This document shows positions 7,987 to 17,139 of a DNA stretch of 64,000 nucleotides, piece by piece; the first letter of the stretch is position 1, and every line of letters starts with the position of its first letter. The position numbers and the translations under genes are program-made. This stretch comes from Polaromonas sp. (GTDB taxonomy: Bacteria > Pseudomonadota > Gammaproteobacteria > Burkholderiales > Burkholderiaceae_C). A model generated the notes under the pieces. That model was not told the origin of the DNA. It ran no database searches and saw only the letters and a list, made by a program, of their open reading frames with translations. The DNA is taken from positions 1,842 through 65,841 of the forward strand of contig NZ_JAQSDL010000107.1 of assembly GCF_029945895.1 (NCBI RefSeq), given 5' to 3'.

Positions 7987-8920
7987 AGGCTTGCCCCAGA
8001 AAATCCTGCAGATACCCAGCTACCCGTTCGGGCTGTTCATGCACGATCCAGTGGGAGGCGCCCGGCACCTGCTGCAGCTGCATGTCTGGCACGTAGTCGG
8101 CCAGGCCCTCGATCAGGGCCGGCGGCAAGGCGATGTCGTCGAGCGCCCAGATCACCAGTGTCGGCAACAGGACCATCAAGCGCTCGCGCGCCAGCGTGAC
8201 GGCTGCGGCGGCCGGGTCGTTGTGCGGTGGCCCGGGCCGGGGCGGACGCAGCGGCGAGGCGCGGTACAGGTTGCAGCCGCCGGTGAGCCCGGCACCCCAG
8301 ACCTCGCGGTACTGTTGCCTGACGCTGTCCGTGAGCCAGGCCGGCTGGTTGTCGCTGCCGTTGGTCAGAAACTGCCACAGGCGGCGGAAGTCGTCCCTGG
8401 CCAGCAGTGTTTCGGCGTCCGGGCGAATCAGGAAATTCATGTAGGCGCTGGCGGCCTGCTGGGCCGGCGAACGCTGCAGCTCGCGCAAAAACGTGCCGGG
8501 ATGGGGCGAGTTGATGATGGCGAGTTTTTTCATCAGCTGCGGCATGGCGGCGGCCAGGTTCCAGGCAATCGCGCCGCCCCAGTCATGCGCCACCAGGCAT
8601 TCAAGCTGGGGCCTGTCGGCCGGGCAGACTGCCGCCACCAGCGCGGCGATGTCCTGCATCAGGTGTTTGGGCCGGTAGGCATCCACTTCCGGCGGCGCAC
8701 TCGACTTCTCGAAGCCGCGCAGGTTGGGCGCGATGCAGAAGTAAGCACCGTTTTCCGGTCTGGCAAAGTGCGCCAGCAGGGCGTCCCAGACAAATGCCCC
8801 TTCCGGAAAGCCGTGCAGGAACATCAGGACCGGCCGGCCCGGCTCACCCGCCATGCGGCAGGACAGGCTGATGCCGTGGGGCAGGGGGATCAGGCGGGTT
8901 GCAATCATGGTGCTATGCAT
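7982..8920 (-). CDS. Alpha/beta hydrolase, epoxide hydrolase/dehalogenase type
   Basis: A 312-residue cytoplasmic hydrolase. It has the oxyanion motif HGFPEG, nucleophile D113 in VAHDWGGA, acid D261 in ALDD and H290 in GASHW. An Asp nucleophile is typical of epoxide hydrolases and haloalkane dehalogenases. Y160 and Y204 in the cap region could be the epoxide-activating tyrosines, which favours epoxide hydrolase. The substrate is unknown. The first ATG (8918-8920) lies inside a family A repeat. A second in-frame ATG at 8908 gives 308 residues and may be the ancestral start. Neither has a good ribosome binding site. Confidence 0.83.
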   Translation of the reverse strand: MHSTMIATRLIPLPHGISLSCRMAGEPGRPVLMFLHGFPEGAFVWDALLAHFARPENGAYFCIAPNLRGFEKSSAPPEVDAYRPKHLMQDIAALVAAVCPADRPQLECLVAHDWGGAIAWNLAAAMPQLMKKLAIINSPHPGTFLRELQRSPAQQAASAYMNFLIRPDAETLLARDDFRRLWQFLTNGSDNQPAWLTDSVRQQYREVWGAGLTGGCNLYRASPLRPPRPGPPHNDPAAAAVTLARERLMVLLPTLVIWALDDIALPPALIEGLADYVPDMQLQQVPGASHWIVHEQPERVAGYLQDFLGQAC

Positions 8921-8940
8921 TCAGGAGCTGCCTGCGCCCG
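8911..8940 (-). repeat. Dispersed repeat, family A copy 9 (at hydrolase start)
   Basis: On the minus strand this reads CGGGCGCAGGCAGCTCCTGA followed by ATGCATAGCA. It closely matches copy 5 at 57860-57887 (GGGCGCCGGCAGCTCCTGAA then TCAATAGC). The upstream ATG of the hydrolase gene lies within it. Confidence 0.65.
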
Positions 8941-9011
8941 TGTTCTCTGGGTTGCGGGCAGTTTTGCTTGAAAAATGCACAAGCGGCAGGGCTGGCCTGC
9001 CCCGCCGGGAC

Positions 9012-9821
9012 TCAGCCTTCGCCGGCTTCCTCTTCCGGTGGCGGGGTAAGCGCCGCCTTGCTTGCCTTGTCAGGCTTGACCGGGGGATGGGCCCACTGCC
9101 ACAGGTGCTGGGCCACTTCTTCCACGCCTTGCCGCTTGAGCGCAGAAAACAGTTTGACATCGCCGCCGCCGGCCTGCAGTCGCACAATGGACAGTGCCTT
9201 GGCCGCCTCGGTTTTGTTGAGCTTGTCGGACTTGGTCAGCAGCACCAGAAATTTCAGGCCTTCCTCAACCCGCGGACGGATCACATCGAGCAGGATTTCG
9301 TCGAGCTCGGTCAGTCCCAGGCGCGGGTCGCACAGCAGGACCACGCCCTTGAGGTTGTCGCGCGTCTGCAGGTAATTGCCCATCACCTGCTGCCAGCGGT
9401 ACTTGGCGGCCTTGGGCACGGCCGCGTAGCCATAACCCGGCAAATCGGCCAGCACCGCATCGGTCACCCCCTGTTTGCCGAGCGAAAACAAATTGATGCT
9501 CTGCGTGCGGCCCGGGGTCTTGGAGGCAAAAGCCAGGCGGTTGATCTGGGTCAGCGTGTTGATGCAGGTGGACTTGCCCGCGTTGGAGCGGCCGACAAAG
9601 GCAATCTCTGGAAACTCGTACATAGGCAGGTGCTTGAGCTCGGGCGCTGTGGTCAGGAACTTGGCAGTGTGCAGCCAGCCCATGGCAATTTTCGCCTCGG
9701 CGGACTGGGGCGGCTGGGCGGCCAGCGCGGCAGCCATTTTGGCCGCCGCTTCTTTGGGCGGCGCCCGTTTGGCTGTCGGCTTCTGCGTTTTAACGGGTGT
9801 AGATCGGGGAGATATGCTCAT
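9012..9821 (-). CDS. engB: Ribosome biogenesis GTPase EngB (YihA/YsxC)
   Basis: A TrmE-Era-EngA-EngB-type GTPase needed for 50S subunit assembly. G1 is GRSNAGKST, G3 is DLPGYGYA and G4 is TKSD. The start at 9821 (269 residues, MSISPRSTPVKT) is preferred over 9845, but both ribosome binding sites are poor. An Ala/Lys/Pro-rich N-terminal extension of about 50 residues precedes the G domain and a Pro/Glu/Lys-rich tail follows it; both are probably flexible. It is transcribed divergently from the cytochrome c4 gene, an arrangement common in Betaproteobacteria. Confidence 0.93.
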   Translation of the reverse strand: MSISPRSTPVKTQKPTAKRAPPKEAAAKMAAALAAQPPQSAEAKIAMGWLHTAKFLTTAPELKHLPMYEFPEIAFVGRSNAGKSTCINTLTQINRLAFASKTPGRTQSINLFSLGKQGVTDAVLADLPGYGYAAVPKAAKYRWQQVMGNYLQTRDNLKGVVLLCDPRLGLTELDEILLDVIRPRVEEGLKFLVLLTKSDKLNKTEAAKALSIVRLQAGGGDVKLFSALKRQGVEEVAQHLWQWAHPPVKPDKASKAALTPPPEEEAGEG

Positions 9822-9957
9822 ATTTGGGATTGTCCCCCAAGCCATTGTAAAATCAGGGAGTTTTGCGATGGTCGGCGCCCCGGCGGGCTGTTAATTTCAG
9901 CCCAAGCTGGGCGCCGATTGCCTGGTCCACCTTAGAGTCAACTATTAAACCCCCGAT

Positions 9958-10602
9958 ATGAAGCTTGTTTCCACTTCGTTGATTACTTATTTATTCGCTG
10001 CCCTGATGGTCGTGCCGGCCGTGTCGCGGGCGGCCGGTGAGGCCGCTCCGGCCCAGGTGGCCAAGCCGGATCTGGTCAAGGGGGAGGCCACTTACACCGC
10101 GGTGTGTGTCGCCTGCCACGCGGCGGACGGCAATTCCGCGATTGCCGCCAACCCGAAACTGGCGCAGCAGCACCCCGAATACCTGGTCAAGCAGCTCCAG
10201 GAGTTCAAGTCGGGCAAGCGCAACAATGCCGTCATGAAGGGTTTTGCCAGCGCCCTCAGCGACGACGACATGAAAAACATCGCTTACTGGGTGACCACCA
10301 AAAAGGCCAAGCCCGGGTTCGCGAAGGACAAGGCCCTGGTGACGCTGGGCGAGCGCATTTACCGCGGCGGCATCGCCGACCGGCAGGTGCCGGCCTGCGC
10401 CGGTTGCCACAGCCCGAACGGCGCTGGCATTCCCTCGCAGTACCCGCGCCTGGGCGGCCAGCATGCCGAATACACCGCGACCCAACTGACGACCTTCCGC
10501 GACGGCGTGCGCAATAACAATCTGCAGATGACGCAGGTTGCCGCCAAGCTGAACGACCGGGAAATCCGTGCCGTGGCTGACTACATCGCCGGTTTGCGCT
10601 GA
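9958..10602 (+). CDS. Diheme cytochrome c4-type protein
   Basis: A 214-residue exported cytochrome. A signal peptide covers about residues 1-25, ending near SRAAGEAA. There are two c-type heme sites, C50-VAC-H54 and C147-AGC-H151, in two homologous halves, as in cytochrome c4. It would carry electrons in the periplasm to terminal oxidases. It is followed by a strong terminator at 10722-10753 and then by resB and ccsA, which mature c-type cytochromes, so the neighbours are functionally related. No clear ribosome binding site precedes the ATG. Confidence 0.92.
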   Translation: MKLVSTSLITYLFAALMVVPAVSRAAGEAAPAQVAKPDLVKGEATYTAVCVACHAADGNSAIAANPKLAQQHPEYLVKQLQEFKSGKRNNAVMKGFASALSDDDMKNIAYWVTTKKAKPGFAKDKALVTLGERIYRGGIADRQVPACAGCHSPNGAGIPSQYPRLGGQHAEYTATQLTTFRDGVRNNNLQMTQVAAKLNDREIRAVADYIAGLR

Positions 10603-10721
10603 ATCCCCTGAAAATTCCATGGAATCCGTGGCGGGGGAAATGGTGAAACCGCCTTCCCGGGAAAATACAGGGGCTCGCCCGGTTTGTATTGAACCCCAGC
10701 CAGAATAGTCACTCCATACAG

Positions 10722-10753
10722 GGCGGGTCTTTTGCAGAAGACCCGCCTTTTTT
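10722..10753 (+). terminator. Rho-independent terminator after cytochrome c4
   Basis: A perfect ten-base-pair stem (GGCGGGTCTT, 10722-10731, with AAGACCCGCC, 10738-10747) and a six-base loop are followed by six T residues. It separates the cytochrome c4 transcript from resB, and it also rules out the upstream resB start at 10689. Confidence 0.92.
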
Positions 10754-10778
10754 GTTTCCGCCCTACCGAATACCACGC

Positions 10779-13019
10779 ATGACCGTTCCCAGCCACGCAG
10801 TTTCCACCCACGGCCTGAGGCTCAAGGCGGGCTCGCATGCCCTGCGCTCCACCGTGGAGTTGCTGTCGTCAATGCGCTTTTCCATCTCGCTGCTCACGGT
10901 GATCTGCATCGCCTCGGTGATAGGCACGGTGCTCAAGCAGCAGGAGCCGATTGGCAACTACGTCAACCAGTTCGGTCCGTTCTGGGCCCAGGTGTTTGGC
11001 GCCGTCAGCCTTTACACGGTGTACAGCGCCTGGTGGTTCATGCTGATCCTGGCCTTTCTGGTGGTCTCCACCTCGCTTTGCATCAGCCGCAACACACCGA
11101 AAATTCTCGCTGACCTGAACCAGCTCAAGGAAAACATCCGGGAACAAAGCCTCCAGGCTTTCGGCCACCGCGCCCAGGCGACGCTGGTTGAAGGGCCTGA
11201 AGCGGCCGCGCGGCGTATCGGGCAGACGCTGGTGCAGGGTGGCTGGAAGGTCAAGCTGCAGCAGAGAACCACGTCTGGCGGAGAAGGCTGGATGGTGGCG
11301 GCCAAGGCCGGCGCTGCCAACAAGCTGGGCTACATCGCGGCTCACAGCGCCATCGTGCTGGTGTGTGTGGGCGGCCTGCTTGATGGCGATCTGATCGTGC
11401 GTGCGCAGATGTGGCTCAACAACAAGTCGATCTACACCGGCGGTGGACTGATTGCCGATGTGCCGGCCCAGCACCGGCTGAGCGAGCGCAACCCCACCTT
11501 CCGCGCCAACCTGCTGGTCGCCGAGGGAACGCAGTCAAGCACCGCCATCCTGAACCAGCCTGGCGGCGTCCTGTTGCAGGACCTGCCTTTTGCGGTGGAG
11601 CTGAAAAAATTCATTGTCGAGTACTACTCGACCGGGATGCCCAAGCTGTTTGCCAGCGATATCGTGATTCACGACAAGGCAACCGGCGAGAAGATCCCGG
11701 CCCGCGTCGAGGTCAATCACCCGGTTCGCCACAAGGGCATAGAAATTTACCAGTCCAGTTTTGACGATGGCGGCTCCAGCGTCACGCTCAAGGCAGTGCC
11801 CCTGGCCGTCGGAAGCCAGGCGACGAGCAAGGCTTTTGAAATCCAGGGCACGATTGGCGGCTCGAGCAGCCTGACGAATGGTCAAGGGGAAGGCGCCGAA
11901 AAAATGACGCTGGAATACACCGCGCTGCGTGTCATCAACGTCGAGAATTTTGGCGGCTCGGGCAGCATGGGGGCAGGCTCGGGTGTGGATGTGCGCAAGG
12001 TTGATCTGCGCCAGTCCCTCGATGCGCGCCTGGGCGCGGCGAACAAGACCCGAGAAAAGAAGGAATTGCGCAACGTCGGCCCCAGCGTGACCTACAAGCT
12101 GCGCGATGCGTCCGGCCAGGCCAAGGAGTTTCACAACTACATGCTGCCGGTCAAGATGGACGCAGCCGAGTCCAGCCCGGCGCTGTTTTTGCTTGGTGTG
12201 CGCGAAAATCCGGCCGAGCCTTTCCAGTACCTGCGCATCCCAGCCGATGAGCAGGGCAGCATGGAAGGCTTTTTGCGTCTGCGGCGCGCGTTGGCCGACC
12301 CCGCCCAGCGCGACCAAGCCGTCAAGCGTTATGTGCGTCAGGCCATCGCGGCGGACCGGCCCGATCTGGCGGCGCAACTGTCCGCGTCCGCGTCGCGGGC
12401 GCTGGCCCTGTTCGCCGGGCCGGATCAGCCGGTGAGCGGCGCCCAGACCAGGCCGCTGGCAGGGCTGCAGGCAATCTCTGACTTCATGGAAGCCAATGTG
12501 CCGGAAGACGAGCGCAACCGCGCCGGCGAGGTGCTGGTACGCATTCTCAACGGCGTGCTGTTCGAACTGGCGCAGCTCACGCGTGAGCAAAGCGGCCTGC
12601 AGCCGCTGCCGCGCGACGACACAACCCAGGCTTTCATGGCTCAGGCCGTGTTGTCCCTCAGTGATGCCCACTATTACCCGGCGCCCATGGCGTTTGAACT
12701 GAAGGACTTCACCCAGTTGCAGGCCAGCGTGTTCCAGGTGGCGCGTACACCCGGGAAAAATATTGTTTACCTCGGCTGTGCGCTCCTGATTCTGGGCATC
12801 TTTGCCATGCTGTATGTGCGCGAGCGCCGCCTCTGGGTCTGGCTGGCGCCCGCCGGAGGCGCTGCGGATTCCGCGGAATCCCGAACAGGATACGAAAAGG
12901 GGCCAGAATCGGGCGCAGGCAGCCAGGCGACCATGGCCATGTCGACCAACCGCCAGACCATGGATGGCGGCAAGGAATTCGAAATGCTGAAAATCAAACT
13001 TTTACAGGTGCCACGATGA
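10779..13019 (+). CDS. resB: Cytochrome c biogenesis protein ResB (Ccs1)
   Basis: ResB works with CcsA in System II cytochrome c maturation, carrying heme across the inner membrane and ligating it to apocytochromes. The 746-residue product has three N-terminal membrane segments (starting MRFSISLLTVICIASVIGTV, then about YSAWWFMLILAFLVV, then IAAHSAIVLVCVGGLL), a large periplasmic domain and a C-terminal membrane segment (IVYLGCALLILGIFAML). The ATG at 10779 is chosen because an intrinsic terminator lies between it and the longer start. Its last codons overlap ccsA by ATGA. Confidence 0.94.
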   Translation: MTVPSHAVSTHGLRLKAGSHALRSTVELLSSMRFSISLLTVICIASVIGTVLKQQEPIGNYVNQFGPFWAQVFGAVSLYTVYSAWWFMLILAFLVVSTSLCISRNTPKILADLNQLKENIREQSLQAFGHRAQATLVEGPEAAARRIGQTLVQGGWKVKLQQRTTSGGEGWMVAAKAGAANKLGYIAAHSAIVLVCVGGLLDGDLIVRAQMWLNNKSIYTGGGLIADVPAQHRLSERNPTFRANLLVAEGTQSSTAILNQPGGVLLQDLPFAVELKKFIVEYYSTGMPKLFASDIVIHDKATGEKIPARVEVNHPVRHKGIEIYQSSFDDGGSSVTLKAVPLAVGSQATSKAFEIQGTIGGSSSLTNGQGEGAEKMTLEYTALRVINVENFGGSGSMGAGSGVDVRKVDLRQSLDARLGAANKTREKKELRNVGPSVTYKLRDASGQAKEFHNYMLPVKMDAAESSPALFLLGVRENPAEPFQYLRIPADEQGSMEGFLRLRRALADPAQRDQAVKRYVRQAIAADRPDLAAQLSASASRALALFAGPDQPVSGAQTRPLAGLQAISDFMEANVPEDERNRAGEVLVRILNGVLFELAQLTREQSGLQPLPRDDTTQAFMAQAVLSLSDAHYYPAPMAFELKDFTQLQASVFQVARTPGKNIVYLGCALLILGIFAMLYVRERRLWVWLAPAGGAADSAESRTGYEKGPESGAGSQATMAMSTNRQTMDGGKEFEMLKIKLLQVPR

Positions 13020-14365
13020 ACACCACCACTACCCTGAGCTCGCGCACCACGGACGCGACGACCATCAGCCTGCAGGAAGGCTATTTCGCCAAGCGCAACG
13101 CGCTGGACTGGATTTTTGCGGCCATCGCGCTGGCCGGCGGACTGTACGGCCTTGCCAGGTACGGCGCTTTCATGGATGTCTATGAAAAAGGCATTTTGCT
13201 GGGCGCCATTCCTGCCGTGATTGCAATGGGCTGGTTCTGGCGGCCGTTGCGCGCGCTGATGCTGCTGGTGGCGGGATTTTCCCTGCTCGGCATCGTGTCT
13301 TACCAGGGCGATCTGGCACGCGCCGAACAGGTGTTCTGGCTCAAGTATTTCCTGTCCAGCCAGTCGGCTATTTTGTGGATGAGCGTGCTGTTTTTCATGA
13401 GTACCGCGTTTTACTGGATGGGCATGTTTGCCCGGGGGCAAAGCGGCACGATGGAGCTGCTGGGCTCGCGGATTGCCTGGGTGGCTGTGGGCATGGCACT
13501 GGTCGGCACCATGGTGCGCTGGTACGAAAGCTACCTCATCGGCGCCGACGTCGGCCACATTCCGGTCAGCAACCTGTACGAGGTGTTCGTGCTGTTCAGC
13601 TGGATGACCGCTGCGTTCTACCTTTACTTCGAAGCCCATTACAAGACCCGCACCATGGGTGCGTTTGTGATGCTGGTGGTGAGTGCCGCCGTAGGATTCC
13701 TGCTCTGGTACACCGTGGTCCGCGAAGCGCATGAAATCCAGCCGCTGGTGCCTGCCCTCAAGAGCTGGTGGATGAAACTGCATGTGCCTGCCAACTTCAT
13801 CGGTTATGGGATGTTCTCGCTGGCGGCCATGGTGTCGCTGGCTTACCTGATCAAGCAGCAGGCGCTTGAGACCCGCTGGTACAAGCTGACGCCACTGTGG
13901 CTGCTGGGTGTGGTCCTGTGTTTTGTGCCGATTGTGTTTCGCAAGTCGACCGAGATCGGGGGCACCAATTACTGGCTCGGTTATCTGCTGGTCTCCGGCC
14001 TGATAGCCGCCACCATTTTGCTGGGCCGCCAGCGCATTGCTGCCCGACTGCCGAGCGCCGAAGTGCTCGACGATGTGATGTACAAGGCCATTGCCGTCGG
14101 TTTTGCGTTTTTCACCATTGCCACCGTGCTGGGCGCCTTGTGGGCAGCCGAAGCCTGGGGCGGCTACTGGAGCTGGGACCCCAAGGAAACCTGGGCATTG
14201 ATTGTCTGGCTCAACTATGCGGCCTGGCTCCACATGCGGCTGATGAAAGGCCTGCGTGGTACCGTGGCTGCCTGGTGGGCCCTGGTCGGGCTGGCCGTCA
14301 CCACCTTTGCCTTTCTGGGGGTGAACATGTTCCTGTCCGGCCTGCACAGTTACGGAACCTTGTAG
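13016..14365 (+). CDS. ccsA: Cytochrome c biogenesis protein CcsA (ResC)
   Basis: This 449-residue polytopic membrane protein is the heme-handling partner of ResB. The tryptophan-rich WWD-type motif GGYWSWDPKETW is present near residue 385. Conserved His-containing segments VGHIPVSNLYEVF and LHVPANFIGYGMFSLAA flank it. The start overlaps the resB stop (ATGA), so the two are translationally coupled. The protein probably forms a complex that delivers heme to CXXCH sites such as those of the cytochrome c4 encoded just upstream. Confidence 0.95.
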   Translation: MNTTTTLSSRTTDATTISLQEGYFAKRNALDWIFAAIALAGGLYGLARYGAFMDVYEKGILLGAIPAVIAMGWFWRPLRALMLLVAGFSLLGIVSYQGDLARAEQVFWLKYFLSSQSAILWMSVLFFMSTAFYWMGMFARGQSGTMELLGSRIAWVAVGMALVGTMVRWYESYLIGADVGHIPVSNLYEVFVLFSWMTAAFYLYFEAHYKTRTMGAFVMLVVSAAVGFLLWYTVVREAHEIQPLVPALKSWWMKLHVPANFIGYGMFSLAAMVSLAYLIKQQALETRWYKLTPLWLLGVVLCFVPIVFRKSTEIGGTNYWLGYLLVSGLIAATILLGRQRIAARLPSAEVLDDVMYKAIAVGFAFFTIATVLGALWAAEAWGGYWSWDPKETWALIVWLNYAAWLHMRLMKGLRGTVAAWWALVGLAVTTFAFLGVNMFLSGLHSYGTL

Positions 14366-14443
14366 CCGGGATTTGAATCCTTGTAAGAAGTGGCTGCGTA
14401 CCAAGACTAACTCCCAGCCACTCCACCACAACAAGGACACACC

Positions 14444-15442
14444 ATGCTCATCAAGACCGACCACCGTGGCTTCGACCACGCCGTTCCCGGCGACATCACG
14501 CCCCAGGGCGTTTACCAGCAGCGGCGAGACCTGATCAAGCTGATGGCGACCGGCGCGGCCGGGGCAACCATCGCGTCCTGGGCCGGTCGGCAAGCGATGG
14601 CGCAGGCTGTCGCCAAACCCGGGAAGCTGGCGGCTTTGCCTGGCGCCAAGTCAGGGGTGGCGGGTGCGGTCACGATGGAGAAAGTGACTGACTACAAGGA
14701 CGTCACAAGCTACAACAACTTCTATGAATTCGGCACCGACAAGTCGGACCCGGCCAAAAATGCCCACACCCTGGTGACCAAGCCCTGGACGGTGGCCATT
14801 GAAGGCCTGGTCAAGCAGCCGAAGACTTATGCCATCGAAGACCTGATCAAGCTCAGTGCCCAGGAAGAACGCATTTACCGTCTGCGCTGCGTTGAGGGCT
14901 GGTCCATGGTCGTTCCCTGGGTTGGCTATTCGCTGGCGGAGCTGATCAAGAAGGTCGAGCCGCTGGGCAACGCCAAATATGTCGAGTTCATCACCCAGGC
15001 CGATCCCAAGACCATGCCGTTCGTCGGCTCGCGTGTGCTGGACTGGCCCTATGTGGAGGCGCTGCGCATGGACGAGGCGATGCACCCTCTGACCCTTCTG
15101 AGCTTTGGCATGTACGGCGAAGTGCTGCCCAACCAGAGCGGTGCGCCGGTACGCCTGGTGGTGCCATGGAAATACGGTTTCAAGAGCGGCAAGAGCATTG
15201 TCAAGATCCGCTTTACCGACAAGGAGCCCCGTACCGCATGGAACAAGGCGGCTGCCAATGAATACGGGTTTTATTCCAATGTGAACCCCTCCGTGGACCA
15301 TCCACGCTGGAGCCAGGCGACCGAACGCCGTATTGGCGAAGACGGCCTGTTTGCCAAGAAGCGCAAGACCTTGATGTTCAACGGTTACGAGGCCCAGGTG
15401 GGGCAGTTGTATGCGGGCATGGACCTGAAGAAGTTTTATTGA
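14444..15442 (+). CDS. msrP: Periplasmic methionine sulfoxide reductase, molybdopterin subunit MsrP
   Basis: MsrP (YedY) repairs oxidised methionine in envelope proteins using a molybdopterin cofactor. The 332-residue product carries a twin-arginine signal ([10 protein letters not shown]27-R28) and an AxA-like cleavage region AMAQA, consistent with folded export by the Tat system encoded at 56-58 kb. The Mo-ligating Cys is C149 in [11 protein letters not shown]. An AAGGAC ribosome binding site precedes the ATG. msrQ, its membrane electron donor, follows about 70 bases downstream. Confidence 0.95.
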   Translation: MLIKTDHRGFDHAVPGDITPQGVYQQRRDLIKLMATGAAGATIASWAGRQAMAQAVAKPGKLAALPGAKSGVAGAVTMEKVTDYKDVTSYNNFYEFGTDKSDPAKNAHTLVTKPWTVAIEGLVKQPKTYAIEDLIKLSAQEERIYRLRCVEGWSMVVPWVGYSLAELIKKVEPLGNAKYVEFITQADPKTMPFVGSRVLDWPYVEALRMDEAMHPLTLLSFGMYGEVLPNQSGAPVRLVVPWKYGFKSGKSIVKIRFTDKEPRTAWNKAAANEYGFYSNVNPSVDHPRWSQATERRIGEDGLFAKKRKTLMFNGYEAQVGQLYAGMDLKKFY

Positions 15443-15510
15443 TTCGCATCCGGCGCTCGCCAGGACGCCACACGTCGTGCGGCACCCCGGCGCCGTTTCG
15501 GCTTTCAACC

Positions 15511-16155
15511 ATGAAAAAACTTCTCCTCCATCCCGCGGCCAAACCGGTGGTGTTCGCCGCCTGTCTGTTGCCCTTTATCTGGCTGTTCTACAGCGCGCTG
15601 AGCAACCAGCTCGGTGCCAACCCCGCGGAAGCACTGATCCGGGCAACGGGCGACTGGACCCTGCGTTTTCTATGTATCGTGCTGGCTGTCACACCGCTGC
15701 GGGTGATCAGCAACACGCCCGCGCTTGCACGTTTTCGCCGCATGCTGGGGCTGTTTGTCTATTTTTACGTGCTTGTCCACCTGCTCAGCTACAGCTGGTT
15801 CGACATGGGTTTTGATGTGGCCGACATCGTCAAGGACATCATCAAGCGGCCATTCATCCTGGTGGGTTTTGCTGCCTTCCTGCTGCTGACGCCGTTGGCA
15901 GCGACCTCCTTCAACGCAGCCATCCGCAAGCTCGGTGCGAAGCGCTGGCAAATGCTGCACAAGCTGGTTTACCTGATTGCGGGCCTGGGCCTCCTGCATT
16001 TTTTCTGGATGCGCTCAGGCAAAAACGATTTTGCCGAGGTGTCGGTCTATGCGGCCATCATTGCGGTGCTGCTGGGCTGGCGCGTATGGCAGCGCTGGGG
16101 GCGGCGCAAGGCTCCGGCGGGCCCGCGTCCTGTCCCGGCGACACGCCTGCCTTGA
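15511..16155 (+). CDS. msrQ: MsrQ, heme b membrane subunit of the MsrPQ system
   Basis: A 214-residue ferric-reductase-like membrane protein (YedZ) with about six transmembrane helices. It passes electrons from the quinone pool to MsrP. Conserved His residues occur in VLVHLLSYSW, WQMLHKLVYL and GLLHFFWM. The start MKKLLLHPAAKPVVF at 15511 matches the family; a longer frame from 15439 overlaps the msrP stop but adds an Arg-rich segment not typical of MsrQ. It forms an operon with msrP. Confidence 0.93.
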   Translation: MKKLLLHPAAKPVVFAACLLPFIWLFYSALSNQLGANPAEALIRATGDWTLRFLCIVLAVTPLRVISNTPALARFRRMLGLFVYFYVLVHLLSYSWFDMGFDVADIVKDIIKRPFILVGFAAFLLLTPLAATSFNAAIRKLGAKRWQMLHKLVYLIAGLGLLHFFWMRSGKNDFAEVSVYAAIIAVLLGWRVWQRWGRRKAPAGPRPVPATRLP

Positions 16156-16160
16156 GCTGG

Positions 16161-16209
16161 ATGCTCCTGAATCAGGAGCTGGAGGCGCACGAGGGATAAG
16201 GGCTGGAGC
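16161..16209 (-). repeat. Dispersed repeat, family A copy 8
   Basis: On the minus strand it reads GCTCCAGCCCTTATCCCTCG, then TGCGCCTCCAGCTCCTGA and TTCAGGAGCAT. The CTCCTGAATCAGGAG palindrome replaces the AGCTAT...ATAGC hairpin of other copies. It lies between the convergent msrQ and diiron-protein genes. Confidence 0.6.
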
Positions 16210-16226
16210 AGGTTTTCGCCTTGAAT

Positions 16227-17054
16227 CTAGGCGTTTACCGCCCGCAGCGGAGGCCGGGGCTGGCGAGCGACCGGGTCGATGCCCGCCGCAGGCAGCTGGT
16301 AAGCGCGATCGTCAAACAGGTCGATACCGCACATCAGGTTTTCAATCCAGTTGAAGAATTCGGTCACCGCCTGCTTGCCGACGATGGGCGCACCGTGTTG
16401 CGGCACCAGCATGGCGATGTCCATGGGACGCACCATGTTCACCCACAACCGCAGGATCTTGTTCGATACCATGTAGCGCCGGTGAAAACCTTCCATCAGG
16501 GGAATGTGCGCTTTGAGGCTGGTGACCGGTACACGCGCTTGCGCGCCGGACATCATCGACACCCCGAGATCGCCGGTGAACAGGATGCGGCTGACGGGAT
16601 CGTAGAAGTGAAAATTGCCTTCAGAGTGCATGAAGTGTGCCGGGATCAACCACAGTTCGTGGCTGCCCAGAGGCAGGCGCCCGCCGCCGTCGGGCACGCC
16701 GATCACGCGTTTGTCGGTCTTGCCGACCTTGGTGAAATGCGGAACGAAACGCTCCCACACCCGTGAAATCACCAGCATGGCCTGGGTGCTGCTCAGCCAG
16801 CGATCCAGCGAAGCGATGATGTCGGGGTCTGCATGCGAGGCGATGATGTACGACAGCTTGTGCGGCGGAAAATGCTGCGTCATGCCCATGAACAGTTCGT
16901 TGTAGGCCAGGTTGCCGCCGGGGTCAATGATGGCTCCCGTGCCGTTGTCCACGATGAGGAACTGGTTGGCCTGAACCGCCTGCCCATCTTCCTCAATGAG
17001 GTCGCTGAACATCAGGCAGGCGTGATTTTTGTCGCGGTAGAGTTCCAGAGGCAT
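16227..17054 (-). CDS. Metallo-beta-lactamase-fold diiron protein (FDP/ODP-like, no flavodoxin domain)
   Basis: A 275-residue cytoplasmic protein resembling the diiron domain of flavodiiron proteins. Predicted iron ligands are H74, D76, D78 (SHADPDI), H143 (FMHSEGNF), D162 (FTGDLG) and H220 (PQHGAP). The usual Glu of H-X-E-X-D is Asp here. There is no flavodoxin or rubredoxin domain, so an electron donor must be separate. Family members reduce O2 or NO or sense oxygen, and the exact role here is not determinable. The ATG at 17054 is chosen over a TTG at 17066; neither has a good ribosome binding site. It sits alone between msrQ and lysA. Confidence 0.82.
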   Translation of the reverse strand: MPLELYRDKNHACLMFSDLIEEDGQAVQANQFLIVDNGTGAIIDPGGNLAYNELFMGMTQHFPPHKLSYIIASHADPDIIASLDRWLSSTQAMLVISRVWERFVPHFTKVGKTDKRVIGVPDGGGRLPLGSHELWLIPAHFMHSEGNFHFYDPVSRILFTGDLGVSMMSGAQARVPVTSLKAHIPLMEGFHRRYMVSNKILRLWVNMVRPMDIAMLVPQHGAPIVGKQAVTEFFNWIENLMCGIDLFDDRAYQLPAAGIDPVARQPRPPLRAVNA

Positions 17055-17139
17055 ATCAGTGAGCAAGCTCGATTTGAGAAAACCGACTGTACTTCCATCT
17101 CTGCAGATATCGCTTGATGAGCATCAAGCGACGTTGATC

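Noticed and set aside
10689..10778. Longer start for resB
   Set aside because: An intrinsic terminator lies between 10722 and 10753, and the extra residues are not hydrophobic or conserved.
12767..14593. 608-codon minus-strand frame over ccsA
   Set aside because: Shadow of a conserved membrane protein; no domain and biased Gln/His composition.
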